Origin: Comamonadaceae bacterium
Lineage (GTDB): Bacteria; Pseudomonadota; Gammaproteobacteria; Burkholderiales; Burkholderiaceae_C
Direction of reading: 5' to 3'
DNA length: 64,000 bases
Assembly: GCA_947447985.1 (NCBI GenBank)
Contig: CANFLX010000002.1
Coordinates: forward strand, 1-64,000
The translations under genes were made by a program, and so were the position numbers. Positions within the stretch are counted from its first letter, which is position 1; every line of letters begins with the position of its first letter. This document shows positions 45,003 to 53,334 of this stretch, in pieces. A model generated the notes under the pieces. That model was given only the letters and a program-made list of their open reading frames with translations. It had not been told where the DNA came from and ran no database searches.

Positions 45003-46078
45003 TGTCTTGGAAACTCCAGGTTCGACCCCAGGCCTCGCGGTTGTGGACCTATGGCTCGCCAGTGCTGGCGCTGGTGTTGACTGTGTTGATCGGCGTGGTG
45101 CTCTTCAAGCTGCTGGGCAAAGACCCGGTGCGTGGGCTGCAGGTCTTTTTTTGGGAGCCCATCAAAACCGGTTATGCCTTGGGTGAGTTGGTGGTCAAGG
45201 CCACGCCGCTGTTGTTGATTTCGCTGGGGCTGGCGGTCTCGTTTCGCTCCAATGTGTGGAATATCGGGGCCGAGGGCCAGTACATATTGGGCGCGGTGGC
45301 CGCCAGCGGCGTGGCTCTGTTGGCCGACAAAACGACCGGCAGCGGCATCGTGGTGCTGGTAATTTTGGCGGGCGTGCTGGGCGGCATGGTGTGGGCAGCG
45401 ATCACGGCATTGCTGCGTGACCGTTTCAATGCCAATGAAATTCTGGTCAGCCTGATGCTGGTCTACGTGGCCGTGCAGCTGCTGGGCTATTTGGTGTCCG
45501 GCCCCTGGAAAGACCCGCAGGGCTACAACTTTCCCCAAACGCAGAATTTCGAGGCGGTCACACGCATCCCCAAGCTGTTTTCGGGGTCGCGCATGAGCAT
45601 TGGCGTGCTGTTTTCCTTGCTTGGCGTGGCTGGCGTGTGGGTGTTTTTGTTTCGCACCCGCGCGGGCTTTGCCCAGCAAGTGGGCGGTTTGGCGCCTGCG
45701 GCGGCCCGCTACGCGGGTTTTTCATCGCGCCAAGCGCTGTGGACGGCACTCTTGGTCTCGGGTGGGTTTGCCGGTTTGGCAGGGGGTCTGGAGGTCGCCG
45801 GGCCGATCGGGCAACTGACGCCCTATGTGCCCGCAGGCTACGGCTTTGCTGCCATCATCGTGGCCTATGTCGGGCGGCTGCACCCCGTGGGTTTGGTGTT
45901 TTCCAGCCTGCTGATGAGCATGTTTTACATCGGCGGTGAGCTCGCACAGAGCCGCATGGGCTTGCCCAAGTCACTCACGGGTGTGTTCCAAGGCCTGCTT
46001 TTGTTCACCTTGCTGGCCTGCGACACCTTGGTCAACTACCGCCTGGTGCGCCAAGCCAACGCAGCGGCCAAGCCTTAA
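44999..46078 (+). CDS. BMP-type importer permease 1
   Basis: A BPD_transp_2-family permease of about 359 residues with nine or ten hydrophobic segments. SFRSNVWNIGAEGQYILGAV is the hallmark of nucleoside/simple-sugar ABC permeases of the YufP type. The start at 44999 overlaps the ATPase stop (ATGA). It pairs with the next gene. Confidence 0.92.
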   Translation: MMSWKLQVRPQASRLWTYGSPVLALVLTVLIGVVLFKLLGKDPVRGLQVFFWEPIKTGYALGELVVKATPLLLISLGLAVSFRSNVWNIGAEGQYILGAVAASGVALLADKTTGSGIVVLVILAGVLGGMVWAAITALLRDRFNANEILVSLMLVYVAVQLLGYLVSGPWKDPQGYNFPQTQNFEAVTRIPKLFSGSRMSIGVLFSLLGVAGVWVFLFRTRAGFAQQVGGLAPAAARYAGFSSRQALWTALLVSGGFAGLAGGLEVAGPIGQLTPYVPAGYGFAAIIVAYVGRLHPVGLVFSSLLMSMFYIGGELAQSRMGLPKSLTGVFQGLLLFTLLACDTLVNYRLVRQANAAAKP

Positions 46079-46092
46079 GGAATTTTTGCACC

Positions 46093-47013
46093 ATGGAAAC
46101 CTATGCGCTGTTAATCGCTGCCACGCTGAATGCGGGCACGGTGTTGGCTCTGGCCTCGCTGGGCCTCTTGATCAATGAAAAGGCGGGAATCGTCAACCTG
46201 GGTGCCGAAGGCATGATGCTGTGTGCCGCGATTGCTGGTTTTGCCACCGTGGTCCACACGGGTAGCGACAGCCTGGGCTTTGTCGCGGGCATGGCCGCAG
46301 GGGCGTTCATGGCCGCCGTGTTTGGTGCGCTGGTGATTTGGCTCAACACCAACCAATACGCCACGGGGCTGGCGCTCAGCCTGTTTGGCGCGGGGTTTTC
46401 TGCTTTTGCCGGTGTGAGCTATGTGCAGGAAAAAATGCCTGAGCGCCCCAGTTTTGCGATTCCCGGCCTGTCGGACATTCCTTTGGTGGGGTCTGCGCTG
46501 TTCAGGCACCACCCCGTGGTCTACCTGACCGTGCTGTTGGCGGCGGCTTTGGTCTGGTGGCTGTACCGCACCCGTGCGGGCTTGGTACTGCGCAGCGTGG
46601 GGGAGCGGCCGGAGTCGGCGCACTCACTGGGCTACCCCGTGCGGTGGATCCGTCTGGGCGCTGTGGTGGCCGGTGGCACGTTGTGCGGGCTGGCAGGGGC
46701 CTACATTTCGATTATTTACACGCCGCTCTGGGTGGAAGGCATGGTGGCGGGCAAGGGCTGGATTGCACTGGCGCTCACCACCTTTGCCACATGGCGCCCT
46801 GGGCGCGTGCTGCTGGGCGCCTATTTGTTCGGCGGGGTGACCATGCTGCAGTTTCACCTGCAAGGCATCGGGGTCGATGTGCCCAGCCAATTCCTGAGCA
46901 TGTTGCCTTATGTCGCCACCATTGTGGTTTTGGCGCTCATTTCGCGCAATCCGGCGTGGATTCGGATTAATATGCCTGCTTCCATCGGAAAACCTTTTTA
47001 CCCTGGATCCTGA
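46093..47013 (+). CDS. BMP-type importer permease 2
   Basis: A 306-residue second permease (YufQ-like) with INEKAGIVNLGAEGMMLCAA near residue 25 and GAYISIIYTPLWVEGMVAGKGWIALAL in the distal half; about eight hydrophobic helices. It is separated by 14 bases from permease 1 and 39 from the binding protein. Confidence 0.92.
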   Translation: METYALLIAATLNAGTVLALASLGLLINEKAGIVNLGAEGMMLCAAIAGFATVVHTGSDSLGFVAGMAAGAFMAAVFGALVIWLNTNQYATGLALSLFGAGFSAFAGVSYVQEKMPERPSFAIPGLSDIPLVGSALFRHHPVVYLTVLLAAALVWWLYRTRAGLVLRSVGERPESAHSLGYPVRWIRLGAVVAGGTLCGLAGAYISIIYTPLWVEGMVAGKGWIALALTTFATWRPGRVLLGAYLFGGVTMLQFHLQGIGVDVPSQFLSMLPYVATIVVLALISRNPAWIRINMPASIGKPFYPGS

Positions 47014-47052
47014 TTTTTTAACCTTGACTTCACTCTTCAAAAAGGAATTGAA

Positions 47053-48204
47053 ATGACAGATGTGCAAAAACGTTCGCTGCTCAAGCTTGCAGCACTGACC
47101 GCCGTAGCGGCTGCCGCCCTGGTGGGTTGCGGCAAGAAGGAAGAGGCGGCAGCGCCCGCTGCTGCCCCCGCTTCAGCAGCGGCACCTGCCAAACCTGAAC
47201 CGCTCAAAATCGCCTTTGCGTACGTCGGCCCTGTGGGCGACGGCGGTTGGACGTTTGCACATGACAACGCGCGCAAAGCGGTTGAAAAAGAGTTTGGCGA
47301 CAAGGTCGTTACCAGCTTCGTTGAAAACGTGCCTGAGTCCGCCGACGCAGAGCGCGTCATTCGCGACATGGCCAGCCAAGGCAACAAGCTGATTTTCGGT
47401 ACCACCTTTGGTTACATGGAAACCATGCTCAAAGTGGCTCCTGACTTCAAGGACGTGCATTTTGAGCACGCAACCGGCTACAAGACGTCCGAGAACATGC
47501 GCACCTACGACAGCCGCACCTACGAAGGCGCGTACATGGCGGGTGTGATCGCTGGCAAGATGAGCAAGACCGGCACCTTGGGTGTGGTCGCTTCGGTGCC
47601 AATTCCTGAAGTGATCCGCAACATCAACAGCTTCACGCTGGGCGCGCAAAGCAGCAACCCCAAGGTCAAGACCAAAGTGGTGTGGGTCAATGAGTGGTTC
47701 AACCCACCAAAAGAGACCGAAGCGGCCACCAGCTTGATCAACGGCGGTGCCGACGTTCTGTTCCAGAACACCGACTCCCCCGCAGTGCTCAAGACCGCGC
47801 AAGACAAAGGCAAGCGTGCCTTTGGCTGGGATTCCGACATGACCGCCTACGGCCCCAAAGCCCACTTGGCGTCTAGCGTGATCAACTGGACTCCGTACTA
47901 CATCAAGGCCACCAAAGACGCCCTCGAAGGCACTTGGAAAACCGGTGGCGTGTGGTGGGGCGTGAAAGAAGGCGCGATTGACCTGGTGTCCATCGCCGAA
48001 GACGTGCCTGCTGAAACCAAAGCCAAGGTCGACGAAGTCAAAGCCGGCCTGAAAGACGGCAGCTTCGCCATCTGGAAGGGCCCTCTGGTCGACAACACTG
48101 GCAAGACAGTCTTGAAGAAGGATGAAGTGGCTGACGACAAGTTCCTCAGCGGCGTGAACTTCTACGTCAAGGGTGTCGAAGGCAAGGTGCCAGGCGCGAA
48201 GTAA
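47053..48204 (+). CDS. BMP-family substrate-binding lipoprotein
   Basis: 383 residues with the signal RSLLKLAALTAVAAAALVGC, where LVGC is a lipobox, and an Ala-rich linker. The BMP (PnrA-like) fold follows: LKIAFAYVGPVGDGGWTFAHD, FGTTFGYMETML, GAYMAGVIAGKMSKTG, and the C-terminal WGVKEGAIDLV. Family members bind nucleosides or purines; Trp and Asp residues of the PnrA site are visible (GGWTF, GWDSDM). Position last in the operon, just before a strong terminator, and adjacency to xdhAB support purine uptake. Confidence 0.92.
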   Translation: MTDVQKRSLLKLAALTAVAAAALVGCGKKEEAAAPAAAPASAAAPAKPEPLKIAFAYVGPVGDGGWTFAHDNARKAVEKEFGDKVVTSFVENVPESADAERVIRDMASQGNKLIFGTTFGYMETMLKVAPDFKDVHFEHATGYKTSENMRTYDSRTYEGAYMAGVIAGKMSKTGTLGVVASVPIPEVIRNINSFTLGAQSSNPKVKTKVVWVNEWFNPPKETEAATSLINGGADVLFQNTDSPAVLKTAQDKGKRAFGWDSDMTAYGPKAHLASSVINWTPYYIKATKDALEGTWKTGGVWWGVKEGAIDLVSIAEDVPAETKAKVDEVKAGLKDGSFAIWKGPLVDNTGKTVLKKDEVADDKFLSGVNFYVKGVEGKVPGAK

Positions 48205-48220
48205 TCCTTCCGTTTGATAC

Positions 48221-48250
48221 AAAAAAGGCCGCTTTCGAGCGGCCTTTTTT
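48221..48250 (+). terminator. intrinsic terminator of the BMP importer operon
   Basis: GGCCGCT-TTCG-AGCGGCC forms a perfect 7 bp stem with a stable UUCG-type tetraloop, flanked by six A and six T. It can act in both directions and separates the operon from the convergent acyl-CoA dehydrogenase gene. Confidence 0.85.
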
Positions 48251-48275
48251 GTCGGCGAACGCCATAGGGTGGGGG

Positions 48276-49586
48276 CTAACGGATGCGCGGTGGTGCTGTG
48301 CGTTGCTCCGGCGTGGTGAAGTAGCTTGCGCCTTGACCGGCACGGCCATGGGCCGCCTTGAGTTCCTGGCGCGCCACGGTACGCAAATGCACCTCGTCCG
48401 GGCCGTCCATGAGGTGCATGGCGCGGCCCCAGGACCAGAAATCGGCCAAAGGCGTGTCAGGTGAGAGTCCCATGGCGCCAAAGATTTGAATCGCGCGTTC
48501 CACCACCCGCGTCTGCAAGCGCGCCGCCACCACTTTGACTGCGGCGGTGTCGGACTTGATTTGATCGATGGCTTCTGGTTCATGGTCTAGCCGCCAGGCC
48601 AGTTGCAGTACCAGCAAGCGCGCCTGGGTGATCTCGATGCGGGAGTCCGCGATCCATTCCTGCACATTGGCAAAGTCCGACAGACGCCTGCCAAACGTTT
48701 GGCGCTCCAGCACGCGCTCGCAAGCCAGTTGCAGTGCCAACTCGCACTGGCCGACGGTGCGCATGCAGTGGTGCACCCGGCCCGGGCCCAAACGCGCTTG
48801 CGCCATGGCAAATCCCTCTCCCCAATGGCCCAGCACATGGTCGCGCGGTACGCGCACCTCGCGCAGTCGAATTTCGCAATGTCCTTCGGGTGCGAGGTGG
48901 TTTAGCACTGAGATATTACGGACCACTTCCACCCCCGGCGTGGTGATGGGCACCAACACCATGCTGTGCCGGTGATGCCGCGCGTCTGGCACGGTGCGTT
49001 GGTCGGACGGTGTCGTTTCTTGATTTGCGTGGCGGCACATCACGATCAGCAACTGGCACTGGGGATGCGCCGCGCCGGTGATAAACCATTTGCGGCCATT
49101 GAGCACCAGTGCGTCGCCATCGACGGCCACTTCAGTTTGCAAATTGGTAGGGTCGGACGAGGCCACATCAGGCTCCGACATCGCAAACGCCGATCGTATG
49201 CTTCCCTCCATCAGGGGTTGAAGCCATTGCGCTTTTTGCACGCCGCTGCCGAATCGGTGCAGGAGTTCCATGTTCCCTGTGTCGGGCGCGCTGCAGTTAA
49301 AAACTTCCGACGCCCAGGGCAGGCGGCCCAGGAGTTCGGCGATCGGCGCGTAGTCGAGATTGCTCAGGCGGGTGCCCGGCTCATCGGGCTGCAATCGGGG
49401 TAAAAAGAGGTTCCAAAGACCTTCGTCTTGGGCCAAGGCCTTGAGGTCTTCCAGAAAGGGCGGTGGATACACCCCCAGCGCTACGCTTTGGTGCCAGGCC
49501 GGGTTGTGGGCAAGCAAGTAACGGTGAAAAAATGCATCGGCCACGCCCAACAGGCGTCGCCCTTCGGTTGACTGCGAGAGGTCCAT
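48276..49586 (-). CDS. acyl-CoA dehydrogenase family protein
   Basis: 436 residues. It shows the ACAD signatures FAMSEPDVASSDPTNLQTEV (FAD/substrate loop), RKWFITGAAH, the C-terminal helical domain with RQTFGRRLSDFANVQEWIADSR, and IQIFGAMGLSPDTPLADFWSWGR. It is of the long ACAD10/11-like type seen in proteobacteria; substrate unknown. The ATG at 49586 is used because the longer frame (to 49835) runs into the divergent nucleosidase gene. It lies 97 bases from that gene. Confidence 0.88.
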   Translation of the reverse strand: MDLSQSTEGRRLLGVADAFFHRYLLAHNPAWHQSVALGVYPPPFLEDLKALAQDEGLWNLFLPRLQPDEPGTRLSNLDYAPIAELLGRLPWASEVFNCSAPDTGNMELLHRFGSGVQKAQWLQPLMEGSIRSAFAMSEPDVASSDPTNLQTEVAVDGDALVLNGRKWFITGAAHPQCQLLIVMCRHANQETTPSDQRTVPDARHHRHSMVLVPITTPGVEVVRNISVLNHLAPEGHCEIRLREVRVPRDHVLGHWGEGFAMAQARLGPGRVHHCMRTVGQCELALQLACERVLERQTFGRRLSDFANVQEWIADSRIEITQARLLVLQLAWRLDHEPEAIDQIKSDTAAVKVVAARLQTRVVERAIQIFGAMGLSPDTPLADFWSWGRAMHLMDGPDEVHLRTVARQELKAAHGRAGQGASYFTTPEQRTAPPRIR

Positions 49587-49682
49587 GGGGCCATTGTGGG
49601 ATGCCAGGGCGTACCATGCTTGACCTGTGTCAACGCGAGCGGTTTGCGTTGGCGCAAGTTCTTTCCAGAAACCCGCTTCACC

Positions 49683-50249
49683 ATGCCAAAACCGATACAA
49701 AGCTCTGTTCTCGTCCTGGTCGCCCTGCCCCAGGAGCTCGATGCGTCCCTGTTGCAAGGCCGCGCCAAGGTTTGCTACACAGGGGTGGGCAAGGTTAATG
49801 CGGCCTACGCCACCTTGCAGGCCCTGCGCGAGCATTCACCCAGCATGGTCATCAACTTCGGCTCCGCGGGCCGGGTCGCGCCGTGCCCGACGGGCTTGGT
49901 CGAGGTGGCCAGCGTATTGCAACGCGACATGAACGCCGAGCCGCTGGCCCCGCGAGGCGCAACGCCTTTTCAGGAGGGTGGGCACACCTTGCACTCGGGT
50001 CGCGAGGGTGTCGTTTGCGGCACGGGAGACAGCTTTGTAACGGCGCCGGATCCGTGGTTTGTGTCGCGTGGCGTGCAATTGGTGGACATGGAGTTGTACG
50101 CCGTGGCCAGCGTGTGCGCCCGGCAAAACATGGCCTGGCGTGCGCTGAAGTTCGTGTCCGATGACGCCAACGCGGACTCTGCCAAAGACTGGCAAGCCAA
50201 TGTGCGTCGGGGCGAACAGATGTTTGTGGATTGGCTTCTTAGCCAGTAG
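49683..50249 (+). CDS. purine nucleosidase / phosphorylase-family protein (MTAN-like)
   Basis: 188 residues of the nucleoside phosphorylase fold: VLVALPQELDASLL at the start, YTGVGKVNAAYATLQ, INFGSAGRV, the VDMELYAVASV motif with the substrate-binding Met-Glu, and KFVSDDANADSAKDW with the catalytic Asp. It is shorter than typical MTA/SAH nucleosidase (about 230), so the exact substrate is uncertain; hydrolysis of a purine nucleoside or thioadenosine is likely. Confidence 0.82.
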   Translation: MPKPIQSSVLVLVALPQELDASLLQGRAKVCYTGVGKVNAAYATLQALREHSPSMVINFGSAGRVAPCPTGLVEVASVLQRDMNAEPLAPRGATPFQEGGHTLHSGREGVVCGTGDSFVTAPDPWFVSRGVQLVDMELYAVASVCARQNMAWRALKFVSDDANADSAKDWQANVRRGEQMFVDWLLSQ

Positions 50250-50252
50250 TTC

Positions 50253-51059
50253 TCACGCCAGCGTCGGGTAGCCCAAGGTTTGGGCGAACTGGCGCATTGC
50301 TACACAGCGTTGGTAGACGGTAGGGCTGGGCGTTTCAAACCCGACAATGCCCAGCGCCTGCAAAGTGGACACCGCCCCATCGCTGGCCAAGACGGAACGC
50401 AGCGCCGCTTGCAAACTCGCAATGTCAGAGCCCGATGTGGTGTTGGACGTGATCAAAGGCAGGCCGGGGTAGGCCGGTGTGGTGCCCACGATGCACAAGC
50501 CCACCACCGCCTGTGGCGTGTAGCGCCCCAGCGCCGCATAGGTCACGCAATCAATGGACGCCAAATCGGCCAAACCGGTGCGTACCGCTTGCACGGAAGC
50601 ACCGTGGCCACCCGTCTCGATTGCGCTGGCGAAGAAGCGGCCCGCCACTGCCATCGGTGCCGCCCAGGCACGAAACGCGTTGTAGCCCGATTGCGAGTTC
50701 GGCGCATTGAAGGCCGCTCGCATGCCCCGAAATGCGTGGGGCTTCAGGTGGGCATGCTCCTGGCGTGCGACCAGCACACTGGCGCAGCGGATGCCATCGC
50801 ATTGCGGTGCGTCATAGGCAAAACATCCGACGAGCTGCACTTTGCCAGCCAAGTCGTCCGTGAACGGGTAGCCACAGCTTTGGCTGAGCAGCAAATCGCC
50901 TTCCAGCCAATGGGCGTGGTAGTCCTGCGGCCAGGTCAGGTCTGTCGCCAATCGCGAGAGGCCCGCCGCCTGCAGGCGCGGGCGCAGCAGATTCCACAAA
51001 GCGCTCACCGCGTCTTTGTTCGCCAGGTACATCGGCAAAGAAGCCAGACCTTGGGTCAT
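50253..51059 (-). CDS. PhnD-like binding protein without signal peptide
   Basis: 268 residues matching the PhnD/SsuA/transferrin-like type II binding fold: SLPMYLANKDAVSALWNLLR, LLLSQSCGYPFTDDL, AFRGMRAAFNAPNSQSGYNA, and the distal LPLITSNTTSGSDIASL. No signal peptide or lipobox precedes the fold, so it may act in the cytoplasm as a sensor. Its start overlaps the desaturase stop by four bases, an unusual partnership. No permease or ATPase is next to it. Confidence 0.78.
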   Translation of the reverse strand: MTQGLASLPMYLANKDAVSALWNLLRPRLQAAGLSRLATDLTWPQDYHAHWLEGDLLLSQSCGYPFTDDLAGKVQLVGCFAYDAPQCDGIRCASVLVARQEHAHLKPHAFRGMRAAFNAPNSQSGYNAFRAWAAPMAVAGRFFASAIETGGHGASVQAVRTGLADLASIDCVTYAALGRYTPQAVVGLCIVGTTPAYPGLPLITSNTTSGSDIASLQAALRSVLASDGAVSTLQALGIVGFETPSPTVYQRCVAMRQFAQTLGYPTLA

Positions 51060-52024
51060 GGCGCAGGCGCGGCGTCTGAGGGGCTGGCAGCGGTTGCGGG
51101 ACGCGTCTCTTGCGCGGGGTGGTCGATGGGCGTGAAGGCATGGCGCACAAAGAGCCCCACATAACCTTCCACCAGGTAGCCGCCCGTGCCTTGCACATAG
51201 GCATCACGCTGCGCCGCATACGCCTGAGGAATGGCGTACCACGGCAGGCCGGGGTGCGCATGGTGCACGGCATGGTAGTTGTTGTTCAGGTACAAAAGGC
51301 GCCAAGGCAAGGCGGCTTCATTGACCACAATGCGGTGCGCAGGCACCTTTGCGGGACGATGCTCGTACAAGGAGCGTAGCAGTGCCAGACCCAGACCCGG
51401 GTAGGCCACCCCCAGCAAGTAAGTCCAAGGCGACATGCCGGTCCAGGCTTGCACGGCCCACAGCATGAGCGCCAGCAAGCCCAGGTGTTGCAGCCAAGTC
51501 CAATGCAAGGCCGGCGTGCGCCAATACGCTGCATTGCGCAGCGGCCACAGCAGGCGAAACACGGCAAAGGCGGGTGTCAGAAAAAACCGCCCCAGCGCCG
51601 TGCGTTGCGCCACCAAAAGTGCTCGCACCGGGGCACTGTGCTTCGAAAAGTCGCTGGGGTCCAGGTAGTTGCTTTCGGGGTCCTGGCCAGGGTAGGTCAG
51701 CAACTCGTCTTTGTGGTGCGCCAAGTGGCTGTCGCGGTAAATGTCAAACGGGTACCACACCGCCAGGGGCAAGAGGCCCAGCCAGCGGTTGAGCCAGGCG
51801 CGTCGCGTGGGGTGGTTGTGCACCAGCTCATGCTGCAAGCTCATGTGCCATGCCGCGATCACCGCCAACGCTGCCAACGCGCCCCAGGAGCCGCCCTGCG
51901 CATACCAAGCCAAGGCCGCCAGCCAACTGCCGTAGACCGCCACGATCAGCAGCCAGGTCGGCCATTCGACCCCAAAGCGGCTGGGATCGAGATCGTTTGA
52001 ACTTGCTTGCTGCGGGCGGGTCAT
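51056..52024 (-). CDS. membrane fatty acid desaturase
   Basis: 322 residues with the three His boxes HELVHNHPTR, HLAHHKDELL and NNYHAVHHAHPGLPW in order, four membrane helices, and the conserved WYPFDIYRDSHLAHH. These mark a di-iron desaturase or hydroxylase acting on acyl lipids or carotenoid-like substrates. The start at 52024 is chosen over 52054. Upstream, about 180 bases without a gene separate it from the queE leader. Confidence 0.88.
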   Translation of the reverse strand: MTRPQQASSNDLDPSRFGVEWPTWLLIVAVYGSWLAALAWYAQGGSWGALAALAVIAAWHMSLQHELVHNHPTRRAWLNRWLGLLPLAVWYPFDIYRDSHLAHHKDELLTYPGQDPESNYLDPSDFSKHSAPVRALLVAQRTALGRFFLTPAFAVFRLLWPLRNAAYWRTPALHWTWLQHLGLLALMLWAVQAWTGMSPWTYLLGVAYPGLGLALLRSLYEHRPAKVPAHRIVVNEAALPWRLLYLNNNYHAVHHAHPGLPWYAIPQAYAAQRDAYVQGTGGYLVEGYVGLFVRHAFTPIDHPAQETRPATAASPSDAAPAP

Positions 52025-52205
52025 GCCAATGAACGGTGAAAAGGATGGGGTCAAGCGATCTCTGAGGCGGAACGCGGCAGGGATCGTAGCACTCGCGGCC
52101 TGCCAACCATCTGCGCACGGTCAAGGGCTTGTAAAATCTGCCTTGCTTCAGAGGCGGGTTCGGCGCACTGAAGCTTTTATTTTCCGGGCCATGTAGAGGA
52201 CTACC

Positions 52206-52310
52206 ATGTACAAAAACCTCGCTGCGATGGCCGTCGCCTTGTCTTCGGCCCTGCACGAATTCCCGGGTAACTTTCAGTGGTGCGCCGCACTGTTGCGGAC
52301 AGCGCCATGA
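52206..52310 (+). CDS. small upstream ORF coupled to queE
   Basis: 34 codons from ATG 52206, preceded by TAGAGGA at a good distance, ending in TGA that overlaps the queE ATG (ATGA at 52307-52310). The peptide begins MYKNLAAMAVALSSAL, signal-like, and ends CAALLRTAP. It could be a leader peptide controlling queE, or the remnant of a secreted protein. Only the overlap and ribosome site support it. Confidence 0.35.
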   Translation: MYKNLAAMAVALSSALHEFPGNFQWCAALLRTAP

Positions 52311-52951
52311 GCTACCAGGTCAAAGAAATTTTCTACACCTTGCAAGGCGAGGGCGCCAACGCCGGTCGCCCAGCGGTGTTTTGCCGGTTTGCGGGCTGCA
52401 ATTTGTGGTCTGGGCGCGAGCAGGACCGTGCAAGCGCCATTTGCCAGTTTTGCGATACCGATTTTGTGGGCATCGACGGCACCTTGGGCGGTCGCTTTGA
52501 CACCGCCCAGGCCTTGGCCGCGCAAATTGCCGCCCTGTGGCCGCAAGGCGATACCAGCCACCGTTTCGTGGTGCTTACGGGCGGCGAGCCATTGCTCCAA
52601 GTGGACGACGCTTTGGTCGACGCCCTGCATGCCCAGGGTTTCAAAATTGCCGTGGAGACCAACGGCAGCCTGGCCGCCCCAGCGGGCATTGACTGGATTT
52701 GCGTCAGCCCCAAAGCCGGCGCGCCCTGGGTGCAGCGCCAGGGCCAGGAGCTCAAGGTCGTGTGGCCGCAGGCAGGCTTTCAGGCCGATGCATTGCAGGC
52801 CATGCAAGCGCTGCCGTTTGAGCACCACCATTTGCAGCCCTTGGACGATGTCTTTCGCACCCAAAACACCGCGGCCTGCATTGCGCTGTGCCTTGCGCAG
52901 CCGGTGTGGAAGCTCAGCCTGCAGACCCACAAAATGACAGGAATCCGATGA
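52307..52951 (+). CDS. queE: 7-carboxy-7-deazaguanine synthase
   Basis: A radical SAM enzyme of the queuosine/deazaguanine pathway, 214 residues. EIFYTLQGEGANAGRPAVF opens the protein. The cluster motif is C-x14-C-x2-C (CNLWSG to CQFC), the variant described for Burkholderia QueE, not the usual CxxxCxxC. VLTGGEPLLQ binds SAM. It converts CPH4 from QueD to CDG. It overlaps queD by four bases. Confidence 0.95.
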   Translation: MSYQVKEIFYTLQGEGANAGRPAVFCRFAGCNLWSGREQDRASAICQFCDTDFVGIDGTLGGRFDTAQALAAQIAALWPQGDTSHRFVVLTGGEPLLQVDDALVDALHAQGFKIAVETNGSLAAPAGIDWICVSPKAGAPWVQRQGQELKVVWPQAGFQADALQAMQALPFEHHHLQPLDDVFRTQNTAACIALCLAQPVWKLSLQTHKMTGIR

Positions 52952-53334
52952 GCACCGCCCCAGCCTCTGCGCGCTTTTGCGTCAGCCAAAAGTTCTTTTT
53001 TGACGCCGCCCACACCTTGAAGCGCGAGATTGAGCGCGAAGGCAGCTTGCGCGTACATGGCCACACCTACCATGCCGAAGTCAGCGTCCAAGGTCCGCGC
53101 GACCCGGTCACCGGCATGGTGGTGGACCTGGGGCTGGTGCGCCAGCAGGTGGAGCAACTGCGCCCCCAACTGGACCACCGCATGCTCGACGACGTTCCGG
53201 GCCTGGGCCCGGCCACTCTAGAAAACCTGTGTTCCTTCATTTGGCAGGCCCTGGAGCCGCACTTTGCAGGCTTGCAGCGGGTGCGGGTCTGGCGCGACTC
53301 CGTGGGTGACGGCTGTACCCTGGAGCGCCGCTGA
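52948..53334 (+). CDS. queD: 6-carboxy-5,6,7,8-tetrahydropterin synthase
   Basis: 128 residues of the PTPS/QueD family with zinc ligands in FFDAAHTL and HGHTYHAEV, and the C-terminal active-site residues HRMLDDVPGLGPATLENL. It makes CPH4 from 7,8-dihydroneopterin triphosphate. It overlaps queE upstream and guaD downstream (TGATG), so the three genes form a single translational unit. Confidence 0.94.
   Translation: MSTAPASARFCVSQKFFFDAAHTLKREIEREGSLRVHGHTYHAEVSVQGPRDPVTGMVVDLGLVRQQVEQLRPQLDHRMLDDVPGLGPATLENLCSFIWQALEPHFAGLQRVRVWRDSVGDGCTLERR

Noticed and set aside
44040-45679. Long minus-strand frames opposite the BMP importer genes
   Set aside because: They antisense conserved ABC genes, and the translations are low-complexity with no recognisable motifs.
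52190-52225. GAGG and CCTC with an A-rich run before queE, suggestive of a preQ1-I riboswitch
   Set aside because: The conserved loop sequence and the A-rich tail position do not fit the preQ1-I pattern; the pairing is probably chance within the small ORF start.
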